This document shows, piece by piece, positions 50,301 to 60,743 of a stretch of 64,000 nt of DNA. Below the pieces are notes generated by a model, which did not search any database, was not told the DNA's origin, and saw only the letters and a list, made by a program, of their open reading frames with translations. The position numbers were made by a program, and so were the translations under genes. The stretch lies in NCBI RefSeq assembly GCF_964204865.1, contig NC_135251.1:12896001-12960000 (forward strand), read 5' to 3'. How positions within the stretch are numbered: position 1 is the first letter of the stretch; the number at the start of each line of letters is the position of its first letter. Source of the DNA: Styela clava. Lineage: Eukaryota > Chordata > Ascidiacea > Stolidobranchia > Styelidae.

Positions 50301-53300
50301 GTGTGCGATGTTGACCAACATATCGCAAGATTATGAGCTTTATTTACACACAGTTTTCTATTCCCTCTCATAGAACGAAAACCTAATAAAATTCAAAATT
50401 GAATTTAAACAAGATATTTATAAAAAAAAAATTGAATGTTGAATAGACATATTTTATGTTTGTTTACATTCAAAGAAGTTTTTGTACGAGTCATCATAAA
50501 TTTGTAGCGATAAGAAGTTGATTTGTAGTTCTAAAATTTTAAATTGCCATTGTTTTTTGACCGGTGTTGTAAAACATGCGATGGCTTAATGATGGAAGCG
50601 TTGGACTAAGTTGGAATCAGAGATGACAAATCTCGGACTCAAATTCCATTATCACCACTTCACTCAGGGGTAATAAATTGAGTAGACAATGTTTGAAAAC
50701 AGAAAAAAAGATTTTGGCACTTCTAAACTATAGCAGTGGATGTTAGTATGAAGTGTTGTTCAGGGTGAAATACACATAAACCGTAATAGTAGCAGTTAAA
50801 TAGAACTGTACATTTATTAAAATTATATTTCTATTGCACATAATCATATTTTCAAAAAAAATATTTGAGTTTCGTCATACAATCAGGAATTCACCTCAAA
50901 AAATAAAACTACCGGTAATTAATTTTAAAAATCTATGAATCATGACATTTAGATAAGGACATATCATATAACTATACTTTAATAAAACAAAACATTCAAT
51001 CAAACTAAATTCATCCGACTTATCAGCCACGATCAACAAAATAATTTTCTGTCACATGATACCGGCTCGCTGTCACTGTATTTTATAATTATGGGCAAAC
51101 AATAAACAAACCTGGTATATCATGATAAGATATCTTCATGTCCATTGATGATAATTTACTTGATAGTTGTTTTTGATTGGGAGTTGCAGGTCTTTGTACA
51201 AAACTTATAAAACATAACTTATTTGCCTCATCCAAACAAAGTAATAAAAATCGATCTGTGAGATAGGCTGCAATGAGAAACAGAAAATTATTATTTAAAT
51301 ATAGATAGTGATAAGAGAAACTTTTAAGATGATAATGAAAAGCCTGGAAAGAAATACATGAAACTTAGGAAGCGAAGAAATACTTTCTGTCAGCTATATC
51401 CTGCTAAAAGCCTAGCTATTTTCCAAATCTGATATATTGATAAGACAACAGAAAAATTTATTCCAATTAAGAGGAAACAATGTATACTATCTGAGCCCCA
51501 TCAAATCATTTTTGGCCTTTTACTCTAGCTATCACATCTCAAAAAATTAGAAATCTTTTCAGATTCAACTAGATCTGTAAATATTATATTATATATTATT
51601 CCTTATACAACTTGTTATACAATACATATTACAATACCTGCACCAATCGGTCCGAAGTCTGGTTGTATTTTTGTCAACAAAGATTTATCAAAAAATATTT
51701 TCTGTATATCGAAGTTCTCCGATAAAAGTATATTTATCAGCAAACCAGAATGAACAATTATCTGAAAACAATATGCTATTGGTTTATATTTTTTAGCTTA
51801 GCATACTAACATTAGTTGTCAACAAATCATTGCATTTTTCTTCCTACAGCTAGGAAATAAGTACAATTTTGCTACATATGAAAATTAAGATACCATTTTC
51901 TAAGTATATTTTAATAAATGACTATACCCTCTGAACAATCAATAGTAATAACAGAACATACAACATCTCAAAAATTATGACACAAATTTTTGTATCAATT
52001 GCATTTAATTATTCAACATAAGTAAACTCAAGCAAGCTAGATAACAGTAACAATGACAATGAATGGACAACCAAAACTCCTGGATAATGCTCATCAACAA
52101 TCAAGCAGCAACACTACATTACATCTCAAATAATACCTGATGCTTGATATAAAAATAAACTTCATATTGTCTCATTATTGTTATTACTTTTCCTAATTTC
52201 AGTTGGAAGTGATCTTAGCATATACATATCTTCTTTGATTGTCTGTTGAGAATGCTTAAAACTTTTAATCGGGCTCCCACTCCCGAGAGTTTGAAGGTAC
52301 AACAATATCTTCGAAATCAATAAAAACATGGTAAACAACACTAACAACCCTGAATGCTTCCGCCAAAAATCATGTTTCTTTCCAAATACTGAAATTTCTA
52401 TAAAATAAGATATAAAAGTGAACTGAAATCAAACCTGAAGACTGTTTCGTTTATCCCATTTCACATGAAGAATTTTATGAGATTTCAGTATTTCTTCCAA
52501 TTCTTTGATCGAATCTTTCAATCTTTCTGGTCTTTTATTTGGAAGAATCCACGTTCCTCCTCTGCTTTCAACATACTGCTGTTTAGTGTGATAATATTGT
52601 CCTTTAATTTTCTGACTCTTCTGTCTAGCTCCATCTTGCTTTTTCGATTCTTTGTCGTAATAACAGAATGCAGAAAGATTGTCTTCTATAAAAATAGAAG
52701 AAATATATCAATGAAGAAATTAATGAATTGTTATTCAGGAGTGGTTGTGATTATTATATAATATCTGAATATGGTGATTACTGGATTATAGTCAATACAA
52801 CTGTCTGACTGTAGTACAGTAGTAGTGCCATACTTGATACAGAATTTTTTTATACAGCTGTACAGGGTCTTTTTCGAACATAAACAGCACCAGTCTTGTT
52901 GTGGAAATGTAGAGACTTTGTAGAATAATATGCGTCTCGTGTAGTTTCGTACCTAATGTACTTCTAGTGGGCGTAGCATAACAATTTTTTGATATGTCAA
53001 TCATAACCCCCATCTGACTACGCCATCTGAAAATTACATCACTACGACATCACAATCACGTCATAGAGCTTGCCAAATACTCGTACAATCGCCCAAAATG
53101 GCATTGGCGGCGATGATAAAGAACTGACTGACATTATCGATCTCTCTTCTATTGGAATCGTTGCGACGAGAAAACGAGAGAAATAACTGTTCGATTTCGG
53201 GTACTTCTTTGCGCATCTTGGATGGCAGTTCGTATAGTTTGAAGGGCTCTATTACGTCACTGTGAGTCTGTGACGTTGTGTTAATGTAATTTTTGGATGG

Positions 53301-53744
53301 TGTAGTCAGTTGGGGGTTAGAATTGATACAGGAGAAAATTGTCATAATACGCCCACTAGACGTATGTTAGGCACGAAACTACATGAGACCCGAATAATAT
53401 AAAGCAGGAAAGGGCTGAGAATGCAACTACTTTGTCAGTTTGTTGCTGTTGACAGATTGCCAGGTAAAAAATTTTTGTTGAATTAAAAAGTATGTCATAC
53501 CCTAACTCTGATCCTAAATCAGCTAAGTTTATTTCGCCTCCATAATCAGCATGAATGACGATTTAATAATTCTGTAATTGATAATAATAAATAAATAAGC
53601 ACTGATTGTGAATTGGACTAGATTAATGCCAACTTCTTTTCAAAGGATACCATGCGGTACATACATACCTGGGATTTGGCACTGTCTATCATTGAAGGTC
53701 CAATACTGTATGCCGCAAGTAATCGTACAGACTGAAGACGACAT
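41360..53744 (-). CDS. WDPCP: WDPCP / fritz, WD-repeat planar cell polarity effector, complete
   Basis: Exons (minus) 53744-53669, 52685-52435, 51761-51638, 51267-51112, 50382-50223, 50093-50018, 47757-47612, 46882-46636, 46096-45860, 45287-45164, 44442-44352, 43236-43043, 42631-42404 and 41469-41360 join in phase into 739 residues (human 746). The protein belongs to the CPLANE complex that recruits intraflagellar-transport proteins to basal bodies, and it also acts in septin-dependent cell movement. Recognised segments include RPERLKDSIKELEE near residue 85, LLLCLDEANKLCFISF, a WD-like blade IVVGCTDGTVLVFD followed by SWHPNGGVILVASG, LKFNVGVLTKG, and YARRFYHHLLRFKRFDKAFL (from residue 564). 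The C-terminus GSSLRILDYGYV corresponds to the conserved vertebrate tail. Exon 13 is a basic, less conserved insert. The first exon (25 codons) is weakest, being supported by phase and an ATG only. Introns 1, 6, 7, 10 and 13 carry transposons. Confidence 0.93.
41563..41784 (-). mobile_element. MITE family A, complete copy (WDPCP intron 13)
   Basis: The 222-bp copy has ends TGGTACTCCTGTAGTGTG and ACATACTTCTGGAGCAA. The exact 8-bp duplication CTAATTTT flanks it (41555-41562 and 41785-41792). Confidence 0.85.
42940..42957. repeat. Perfect 18-bp GC-rich palindrome
   Basis: AGCCCCCTATAGGGGGCT reads the same on both strands. It lies in WDPCP intron 12 within very AT-rich surroundings and could form a short hairpin. 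Confidence 0.8.
44488..44711 (-). mobile_element. MITE family A, near-complete copy (WDPCP intron 10)
   Basis: Ends are AGATACTTCTGTAGTATG and ACAAACTTCTGAAGCG, with all internal family landmarks present. The target duplication is unclear. Confidence 0.75.
47129..47311 (+). mobile_element. MITE family A, 183-bp internally deleted copy (WDPCP intron 7)
   Basis: It starts GGCGCTTCAGAAGTATG and ends ACTATAGGAGTACC. The flanks GAAATTTC (47121-47128) and GAAATTTT (47312-47319) match at seven of eight bases. The segment normally holding ttccttattttagtt is shortened. Confidence 0.8.
47825..49642 (+). mobile_element. tRNA-derived SINE split by a hAT insertion (WDPCP intron 6)
   Basis: The left piece (47825-47911) holds the A-box region cattgtgctaagcgttagg and ends in the B box. 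The right piece (49391-49642) resumes with the SINE body, including gacgagaggccatggg and the tail. The interruption is the 1471-bp hAT element listed separately. Confidence 0.8.
47912..49382. mobile_element. 1471-bp nonautonomous hAT element
   Basis: It begins TAGGGATGGGCAAT and ends with the exact complement ATTGCCCATCCCTA. The exact 8-bp duplication GTTCGAAT flanks it (47904-47911 and 49383-49390). Subterminal ATTCTAGAATA-type and GATTCGAATCC-type motifs are present at the two ends. There is no transposase reading frame. Confidence 0.92.
49843..50004 (-). mobile_element. MITE family A fragment next to a WDPCP exon
   Basis: It starts GGTACTCTCGTAGTATGTG and runs through gttctattacgagttcggg to cttgatgtaaaa, truncated there. 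It ends 14 bases before the edge of the exon at 50018-50093. Confidence 0.7.
52932..53391. mobile_element. 460-bp Mutator-like nonautonomous element (WDPCP intron 1)
   Basis: Long, imperfect inverted ends: GCGTCTCGTGTAGTTTCGTA on the left and the complement of GGGTCTCATGTAGTTTCGTG on the right. The similarity continues for some 70 bases (tctagtgggcgta, cccccatctgactac). The exact 9-bp duplication GAATAATAT (52923-52931 and 53392-53400) flanks it. A 9-bp duplication with long inverted ends is typical of Mutator-like elements. Confidence 0.8.
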
Positions 53745-54060
53745 TCCTCCCGACTGCAAGCAGATCTAATGTGAGTAACTTGTCGCAACTCATTAATTCG
53801 GGAGGACCCACAATTTTATCCGTTAGTTTTTGACTCTCGCGCAACATCTTGCGGATGGTTAAATTCCATGTTCAAAATTATGGAGATTAGACAGAGCTGT
53901 TCAGCAATCATCCCGCACATGAAAAAACGATCGTAAAATTTCTCCGACTCCATAGCTCTACCCTTTAGTCTGGTGCCAATCACAAACCAAATTTATACTT
54001 ACATATTTGTGATTGACGGATACGATGACTAATGATGATGATTGACTAATAAGATGGCTC

Positions 54061-54410
54061 GGCGCGGCGCGGCGGTGTGGCTCAACGGGCTAAGCGCTAG
54101 GAATACGCTCGCCACCGCACCTCTAATTACTTTGCGTGGGTTCGCAGGTTCGAATCCCATGCAGGGATGATTATGTGCGAGAGGATTGCTGGACTCCTCG
54201 CCGTCGTTGGGTGGTTCACGTAACCGCTGGTCGGTTACGGCTTCCTCTACCACCAAGTCCATGCTTCCGAAAACAAAACAATATAGAACTAATCCCATAC
54301 CCGACTTGGAATGGTGACTGGACGAGAGGCCGTGGTTCGCCATATGGTTAAGGCGTCTTATCGGCTTTCCTCTCTCCCCAGGATAAACATGTAAATCCTA
54401 TCCTATAAAT
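54061..54410 (+). mobile_element. tRNA-derived SINE, full-length copy
   Basis: Best-preserved copy: ggcgcggcggtgtggctcaa at the start, A box ctcaacgggctaagcgctagg region, B box ggttcgcaggttcgaatccc, then the conserved body and the tail ccccaggataaacatgtaaatcc. Confidence 0.9.
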
Positions 54411-54418
54411 CCTAAGAT

Positions 54419-54506
54419 GCGCGTCGATGTGGCTCATCGTGCTAAGCGTTAGGAATACGCTCGCCACCGCACCTCTAATTACCCTACGTGGGTTTGCAGG
54501 TTCGTA
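54419..54506 (+). mobile_element. SINE 5' fragment in tandem with a full copy
   Basis: Only the tRNA-like head is present (gatgtggctcatcgtgctaa to ggtttgcaggttcg). It starts within ten bases of the end of the preceding full-length copy. Confidence 0.75.
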
Positions 54507-55055
54507 TCATCTGACCAGCGTCAAAATTTCCAATACAAACTGACATGTTGACAAAAGGTATTATGTACACGTCGCTTTGTTCTTAATTGATCTTTCTGTA
54601 ATCATTTGTGTCAGTACTTCATGCTCTACAGAAATAAAATATCTAAACATGATTTTGTATTTCTTAACCTAGATGAAGTTTTTTTTTCATTTTCCCCAAT
54701 CAATGTGTGTTCATTGTGCTGTTTTGCGTGTTTTTTCGTTTCGGAAAAATAAAAATAAACTTATACTGATACGATCGTCAAGGTTTGCGGTCGCTTCGTA
54801 CCCAAGACTGTCCAATAATAATACATACCGTGCACACTGTTATCTCCGGTCTTACATATCGCAAGTTCCCGCACCTCTGTTATATACTATCCATCTTCTG
54901 CGCCTTTCACGTCTTTAATTGCCAATAAGCACGTGGTTAACTTTGGAACACAATCTGACGCAATCGAACTTAGGTAGCTACAAAGCAACGCGAAGGTTAA
55001 AAGCGAGGCAAACTTAAATGAAGGGACTACCATATTATATACGAGGATAATATAT

Positions 55056-55242
55056 GACGGCGCGGCAGTGTGGCTCATCGTGCTAAGCGTTAGGAATACA
55101 CTCGCCACCGCACCTCTGATTACTCTGTGTGGGTTCGCACCCCGTTCGGGGATGGTCACGTGCCAGAGGATTGCTTGACTCCTCGCCGCCGTAGGGTGGT
55201 TCACGCAACCGCTGGTCGGTTACGGCTTCCTCCACCATCAAG
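55056..55242 (+). mobile_element. SINE copy, 3'-truncated
   Basis: The head and B-box region are altered (ggttcgcaccccgttcgggg) and the body stops at cttcctccaccatcaag. Confidence 0.8.
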
Positions 55243-56536
55243 ATTTGTCGGTTGAATAATAGGTACAGGTACTCGGGATCATGTTGAAATGTACAGACCA
55301 TAGTTTTATAATGAATGGGTGGTATGACATGATTGATGAATTCATACTTAGCACAACAGGTGATAAAATGGTTTTTGTGAATACAGTATTTGGGTATCCC
55401 AACCACATACTTCATCCAGAATTTTGATATTTTTGCACCTTTTCAACAAACATGGTGCACAGCTCCAGTCTAATACATCATTTCAGTAGCACACTCGACA
55501 CAAAGTGCCAAGAATGAACCCTATATATCCTACATGAGCAGACATCTATTTGCATAAACAAATGATTCGGATTCTAGGACTGTAAGAAAATGTGCCGAGG
55601 TGAGTCTATCAAAATGGTCATAATAGTTCAAATGTGTTAGGAACAAACTAAGGACTACCAGCTTGTTCGCGCAAAATCTGAGCAGCGGACAGATAGAAAA
55701 TCATCTTGTAAATGAAATCATTTCGATGAAAAAGAATAATTACGACATGATCATTAATCTAGGTTCAAGTGTTTCAATATATGAAATCTCACTAGACGAA
55801 ATTTTTTTTTGATATTAACTACGATTCTTCAATAAGATTTGCACACTGGTAAAAACTATGGTGTATAATATTTCATTCAACAATAATAATAGGAACTGTA
55901 ATATTAGTTGCCAAAACTGTTTTTCAGTCACAAAGAAACAGACAAAAAATATCTGATAGGTTGAATTTCATTTACTGTGTACTTCAAATCAGAAAATTAG
56001 TCGTACAGCAGTAGAATTATCATAAAAAGAAATGGAATATTTATTGAACATTAGATTTGAGTAATCAAAGAAAATTGATGCCAGAATTACAACGAATTAT
56101 GTTTTTATAAAAGATTGTAACATCATAGTTAGCTCCAATAAACATTGGATCAGCATATGCTTATATAATAACCATGATGAACATATTATCTTGATTGCCT
56201 GAAGCCTTCAAATGGATAATTTACAAGGATTACTGGAATGGATGGTTACAGTACAACTCGAGTAACCACTCCATGGACCATGCAAATATCTATTCGTTGA
56301 TCTGGTTACCTATCCCCATACATCACCTCAGACACAACCAAACCAGAGGCAGTGGTTCACCTTATAATTATGCATGTTCATCAGCTTTAATCCCCCTTCC
56401 CCTAGTAAAACAATCCTTTCCAATGTAGAAATAGAATATCTGAATAAAATAGTTCACAAACGGGATAGAAATTAGTAATACAGAATGCATCTGGAACTCA
56501 TGCCACTGATCGACTTCATGTTTTTCATAAAATAAC

Positions 56537-59500
56537 CTAAGCATCGTAATCATCATCATCACTTTTTGCTCTAGAATTAGGCTTTGCTTGATGCAAGCTA
56601 GGATGAGCTGCTAAGTGTGAATTTATGCCTAAATGGTGGCTCGGTGGCGTCAGGATGGATTGCGTATATCCTAAGTAATGTCTCTGCGTTGTGGTTGGAT
56701 TATACGGAACATATGGGTAAGTATAAGGATTAGGTGCACGTTGAAAATCTGGGGGCCCAGATGAAAGTTCTTGTTTTATTAGCGCTGCCGCACCGTGCTG
56801 TGTTTTTTCCAGGCTCAGCTGGTTATTTAGAGGTGGACGAGTATCAGGATACAAAAGAGGTTGTCTTAGGCCAGCAGAAGGTTCTGGCAATCTGTGTTGC
56901 GTAAGTGGGGAGTATGCATATTTGACTTGGGGCGTCAAAGACGGTCCCTTCGAAACAGTGGTCGTAGCCGGTAATTGTGGTAGAGGCATAGGTGCGGAAC
57001 TGTAAAGAAAAGATAACATGCCACCCGGTTTTGGAATCACTGGAGGAACATTGTCTTGAGAAGGCTTGTTAGAATCGCCAAAATCGTCTATGTTTTGTTT
57101 GTTTCTGCCTGTGCTTGTATTTGACTCACTTTCCTCTAAACTTTTTACTTCATTAGAACTCGCTTGTATTGGCTTCTGATTTGCACATTGCGTATCTCGA
57201 ATATTAGCACTGCCTACAGCTGCAGTAGACTGTGAATATACTGCTGTGTTTGCGACGATAACCCCTTGTCTGACAGAAGAATCGTGTTGTTTTTCATGCC
57301 TATTGTTTTCTTGTGGTAATGATGTATCCATTGATTGTGCTGGTTTGTCTGCTGTTTCGTTATTTTCAAGATCAGTGAATTTTTTATTGTCACTCGGTTC
57401 TTTATTTGTATCAGACGAGGCTTCAATTTTTACAGGTTGGTTGACATTCACCGTAGAAGGTAAAGCATCACTAGACAACAATACATCAAGTGGGATGTGA
57501 ATAGATGGTTTGCGTTCAGGTCCAGTTGTTACCTGATCAGCTTCAAATTGATTGTGTAGTGAAGAAGTGCTGAAATAATGAAAATAATTCAACATGGATA
57601 TAGAAATGATTAAATAATTCACAAAACTGTTGAGGTTTTAATAAATGTAATAGAGCAGGGTATCTTAATTAATGAGCCCTTGACTCCTCTTAGGGGCCAA
57701 AAAGCAGTTCTTTTGGGATGACGAGCGAGAACCTTCATCAGTCACCATTTGAAATAACTACATGATTAATATTAAATTGACTGTCATTTGTTTGTTTGAC
57801 TTATTTGCAATTCATTCAGGCTCTGTTGGCTTTTTAATAATTAGACATGTTGCATGAGTCTTTAAAGGGGGAGCTGTAACAATGAAAGTATAGGAAACCA
57901 CTGGCACCTAGCTAGAGCAGGGCTTCCCAAACTTTTAAGCTTGCGACCCTATCCAATATATTAAAAAGTTTTGCGACCCCCTGAAGGCTGCGGTGAAAGA
58001 TATTGGGTTCACTCTTCACCCACCATCTCACCCAGGTCGTATTACCGTATCACACAGATTTGTCAAGCATATTAAAGAATCTTTATATATGTCCCAAAAC
58101 AGGGGAGACAATCTAATTATATAAAGAACCATGGCACAATGCCGGATGCTATTCTGGTTAGCAAACTTAATTATTGATTTATGTGAGCCATACAGTGTTA
58201 ACGAGAATCCTAAAAATCCTCTTACACAAGACCATTACAGCTATCCTCTCGCACAGGTGCAATGGAAAGAGTGACGCTTAGCGCAATGCACAACTGCCAA
58301 GCCATAGCAAGTACCTACAATATGTCGTACTATTTTACTTAGAAGTAACACACAGAGCATCATTATTAACACACAGTTCATACCTTTGCATTTCTAATTT
58401 ACTTTGAATTGATGGACTGAGTAGACCAGGTGATGAAAATGAAGATGACAATTGTGCATCACTTTCTTCGTTTCCGGACTCGTTCTCACTCGCATCATTA
58501 CCGGAATCAGTCTTAAAGTCAAGTTAAGTTTGTTAAATGTCTCCTCTTCACACAGATGTACAATATTGATAGCAAATTAGTATACATAAATATGGTGTAT
58601 ATTAGGATTTAGTCATTATTATGGACACTACGGATAGTCAGATTAAAAGCGAATAAAAATGTCATGTCTCTAATAACAATAATATTTGATTTCAAGTTGA
58701 CATTTTTGCATATTATTCACTTAGTGAGAGATTCCAGAATACTTTTTCGCCTTTAATTTCGAATAAATGAAACTTGTCTGATTTTGAGGAATTTAAATTA
58801 ACAGTCTACTAAAGGAGTTAAGTGTGGAGTCTGAATTTTTATGGCCCGAAGTTGGAGTCACTATTTCCTTAACTTAGCTTTGTTGCTTATCTAGGTTGTT
58901 ATTCAAAAATATGAAGACAAAAAATATATAAACAATAGTACATGCCAAGAGGATAAAAATATTTGAGTAGTTTGCAGTTACAGTAAATGTATTTTAAAAC
59001 ACAAACCTCGTCTTCGCTATAATTATTTGAATGTCCTAGCTTTAGTCGTTTTTTTGGTGTTTTCTTAACTTTAGAAGAACTCCTAGAAAGGAAATTATTG
59101 TATTAGTAGTAATATGACATAATAAGTTATAAAAAAGCCATAAATCATTTAAGTCAGTTACTGTATGGAATCAAAATTGTACCTATTGAAAATACGAAAA
59201 TTTATTTGAATAGTTGTAGTTTTCAAGTTTATTTTCCTTTATATATTCCTGGTTACATGAACAACGTATGCATACCTTTTCCGAACCACTTTCTTCGCTG
59301 GTTCTCTTTCCATGGAAAGACCCATACTCCCGGAAGCTTCATCTTCATTTTGTACATCAGGTATATTGGCTACATGATCTTTCAAAAAATCGAACATTGT
59401 TTCTGACATGATGCATTGTTTTCTAAATGAGAATGAGATAAATTTGAACTATGATAGCAATACAGAAATCCTACAAAGTGGTTTTCTATTCAAAACACGA

Positions 59501-60743
59501 TAGAAATTAGGAAAAATGAGTTATAAATCGTCACTTACAAGTGAGACCTTGACATTGTTTTTGCTCGTTTTGATTTTGTGACTTCACCTGCCTTCGCCAG
59601 TAAGGAAGCTAGGAACATTTCCAAGCATTTAGCTGTATTGAATCATTAAGGAAGAACATAAAACATTAGAGGTATCCTAAATGCGGATAAAGAGATACGC
59701 AAGATGAATAATCGTATATGAAATGTTCTCACTACAATTAGTGTGTCACTATGAAAACTATTTATTACTAACTATTAATGCATTATGGGAAATGAGATTG
59801 AAACCACGGATTTTAGTCAGATGCATCCTTTTTGCAACAGGAGGGCTATACATAACTGACATAGAATAACCAAAGACATAGCAACTTCACCAACATAGCA
59901 TAGGATAGGATTTACATATTTATCCCGGGGGAGAGGAAAGCCGATAAGACGGCTTATCCATATGGCGAACCATGGCGAACCGACCAGCGGTTACGTGAAC
60001 CACCCAACGACGACGAGGAGTCCAGCAATCCTCTCGCACATAACCATCCCTGCATGGGATTCGAACCTGCGAACCCACGCAGAGTAATTAGAGGTGCGGT
60101 GGCGAGCGTATTCCTAACGCTTAGCCCGTTGAGCCACATCGCCGCGCCATAAAATGAAGTGATATCACGTCCAACCCTCTACTCATAAACAAGATAGAAA
60201 AATAAAATTTTCAAAAGATACATATAAGAACTGGTACTGCAGCTGCAACTTTCCCTATTTCTTCATCTGTTTGCATTATTTTTTTGATGCGAGCCTGGAA
60301 CATTAATAAAAAGTTAAGACTACCGGATTGGATGTATTAGAGTTAGACAGAGCCTCATACAACTCTGCAAAGCTGTATAGTAAATGCCATTTTAATTTGT
60401 TCCCTGTTCTTAATGTGAAAGTGTTGGGTTCTGGCAAACTTCATAGTTTTAGTCAGTAATTTAGCTCAAGATAAGTTTTTATCTTTGAGAAACTGCTGAC
60501 GAGACCATGCTTTTTACAAACAATAAAAAACAAGAAATTAAAATGCAAAGTAAAATATTTTTTAAATTGAAATATTAAGAATAAATAATGTGACTTTGAA
60601 GTGAATAATTAGAACTCTATAAGACATATCAAAGTATATTACCTAAAATCATAGTATTATTATTCCAGTTTATTTAAATAAATACAAAAGCAATATCTCA
60701 CCGGTGGGAATCTTGAATTATATTTCTTTTTTTTAGAAGGCAT
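56537..60743 (-). CDS. DRAP1: NC2-alpha (DR1-associated corepressor DRAP1), with long C-terminal extension
   Basis: Exons (minus) 60743-60702, 60294-60222, 59632-59539, 59422-59276, 59082-59007, 58511-58384 and 57569-56537 join in phase into 530 residues. NC2-alpha pairs with NC2-beta/DR1 and clamps TBP on promoter DNA. The start [14 protein letters not shown] is nearly identical to vertebrates. The H2A-type histone fold covers about residues 8-93 ([47 protein letters not shown]). A basic, probably nuclear-localising stretch with [11 protein letters not shown] follows, then an acidic serine-rich stretch. The last exon encodes 344 residues rich in Ser, Pro, Gln and Asn, ending SDDDDYDA, which resembles the acidic end of vertebrate DRAP1. 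Vertebrate DRAP1 is about 205 residues, so the extra length lies between the acidic stretch and the tail. Confidence 0.92.
57919..57990 (+). mobile_element. Solitary hAT-type terminus (DRAP1 intron 6)
   Basis: CAGGGCTTCCCAAACTTTTA followed by agcttgcgaccc matches both ends of the element at 30860-31705. The partner terminus was not found. Confidence 0.5.
59908..60148 (-). mobile_element. SINE copy, internally deleted (DRAP1 intron 2)
   Basis: Reverse orientation: tail ggatttacatatttatcccg, B box gggattcgaacctgcgaacc, A-box side ttcctaacgcttagcccg. The region between gcgaaccatgg and gaccagcggttacg is deleted. Confidence 0.88.

Larger units (their letters stand above)
53745..56536. other. Spacer between DRAP1 and WDPCP with a SINE cluster
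   Basis: It contains the presumed WDPCP promoter above 53744 and three SINE copies in one orientation between 54061 and 55242. From 55250 to 56536 nothing was recognised except the probable DRAP1 3' UTR and a possible decayed SINE piece near 56340-56400. Confidence 0.6.

Noticed and set aside
53061-53345. 94-codon open frame on the minus strand
   Set aside because: It lies entirely inside the 460-bp Mutator-like element and does not resemble a transposase or any host protein.
54061-54160. tRNA gene-like head with A and B boxes
   Set aside because: It belongs to a repeated SINE with a long conserved non-tRNA body, and no acceptor-stem pairing or CCA-end context is evident; not a functional tRNA.
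25119-60743. Operon of minus-strand genes (sulfotransferase, AACS, WDPCP, DRAP1)
   Set aside because: Spacers between stop and next start are 2.4-2.8 kb, far longer than the near-zero spacing of tunicate or nematode operons, and the functions are unrelated.
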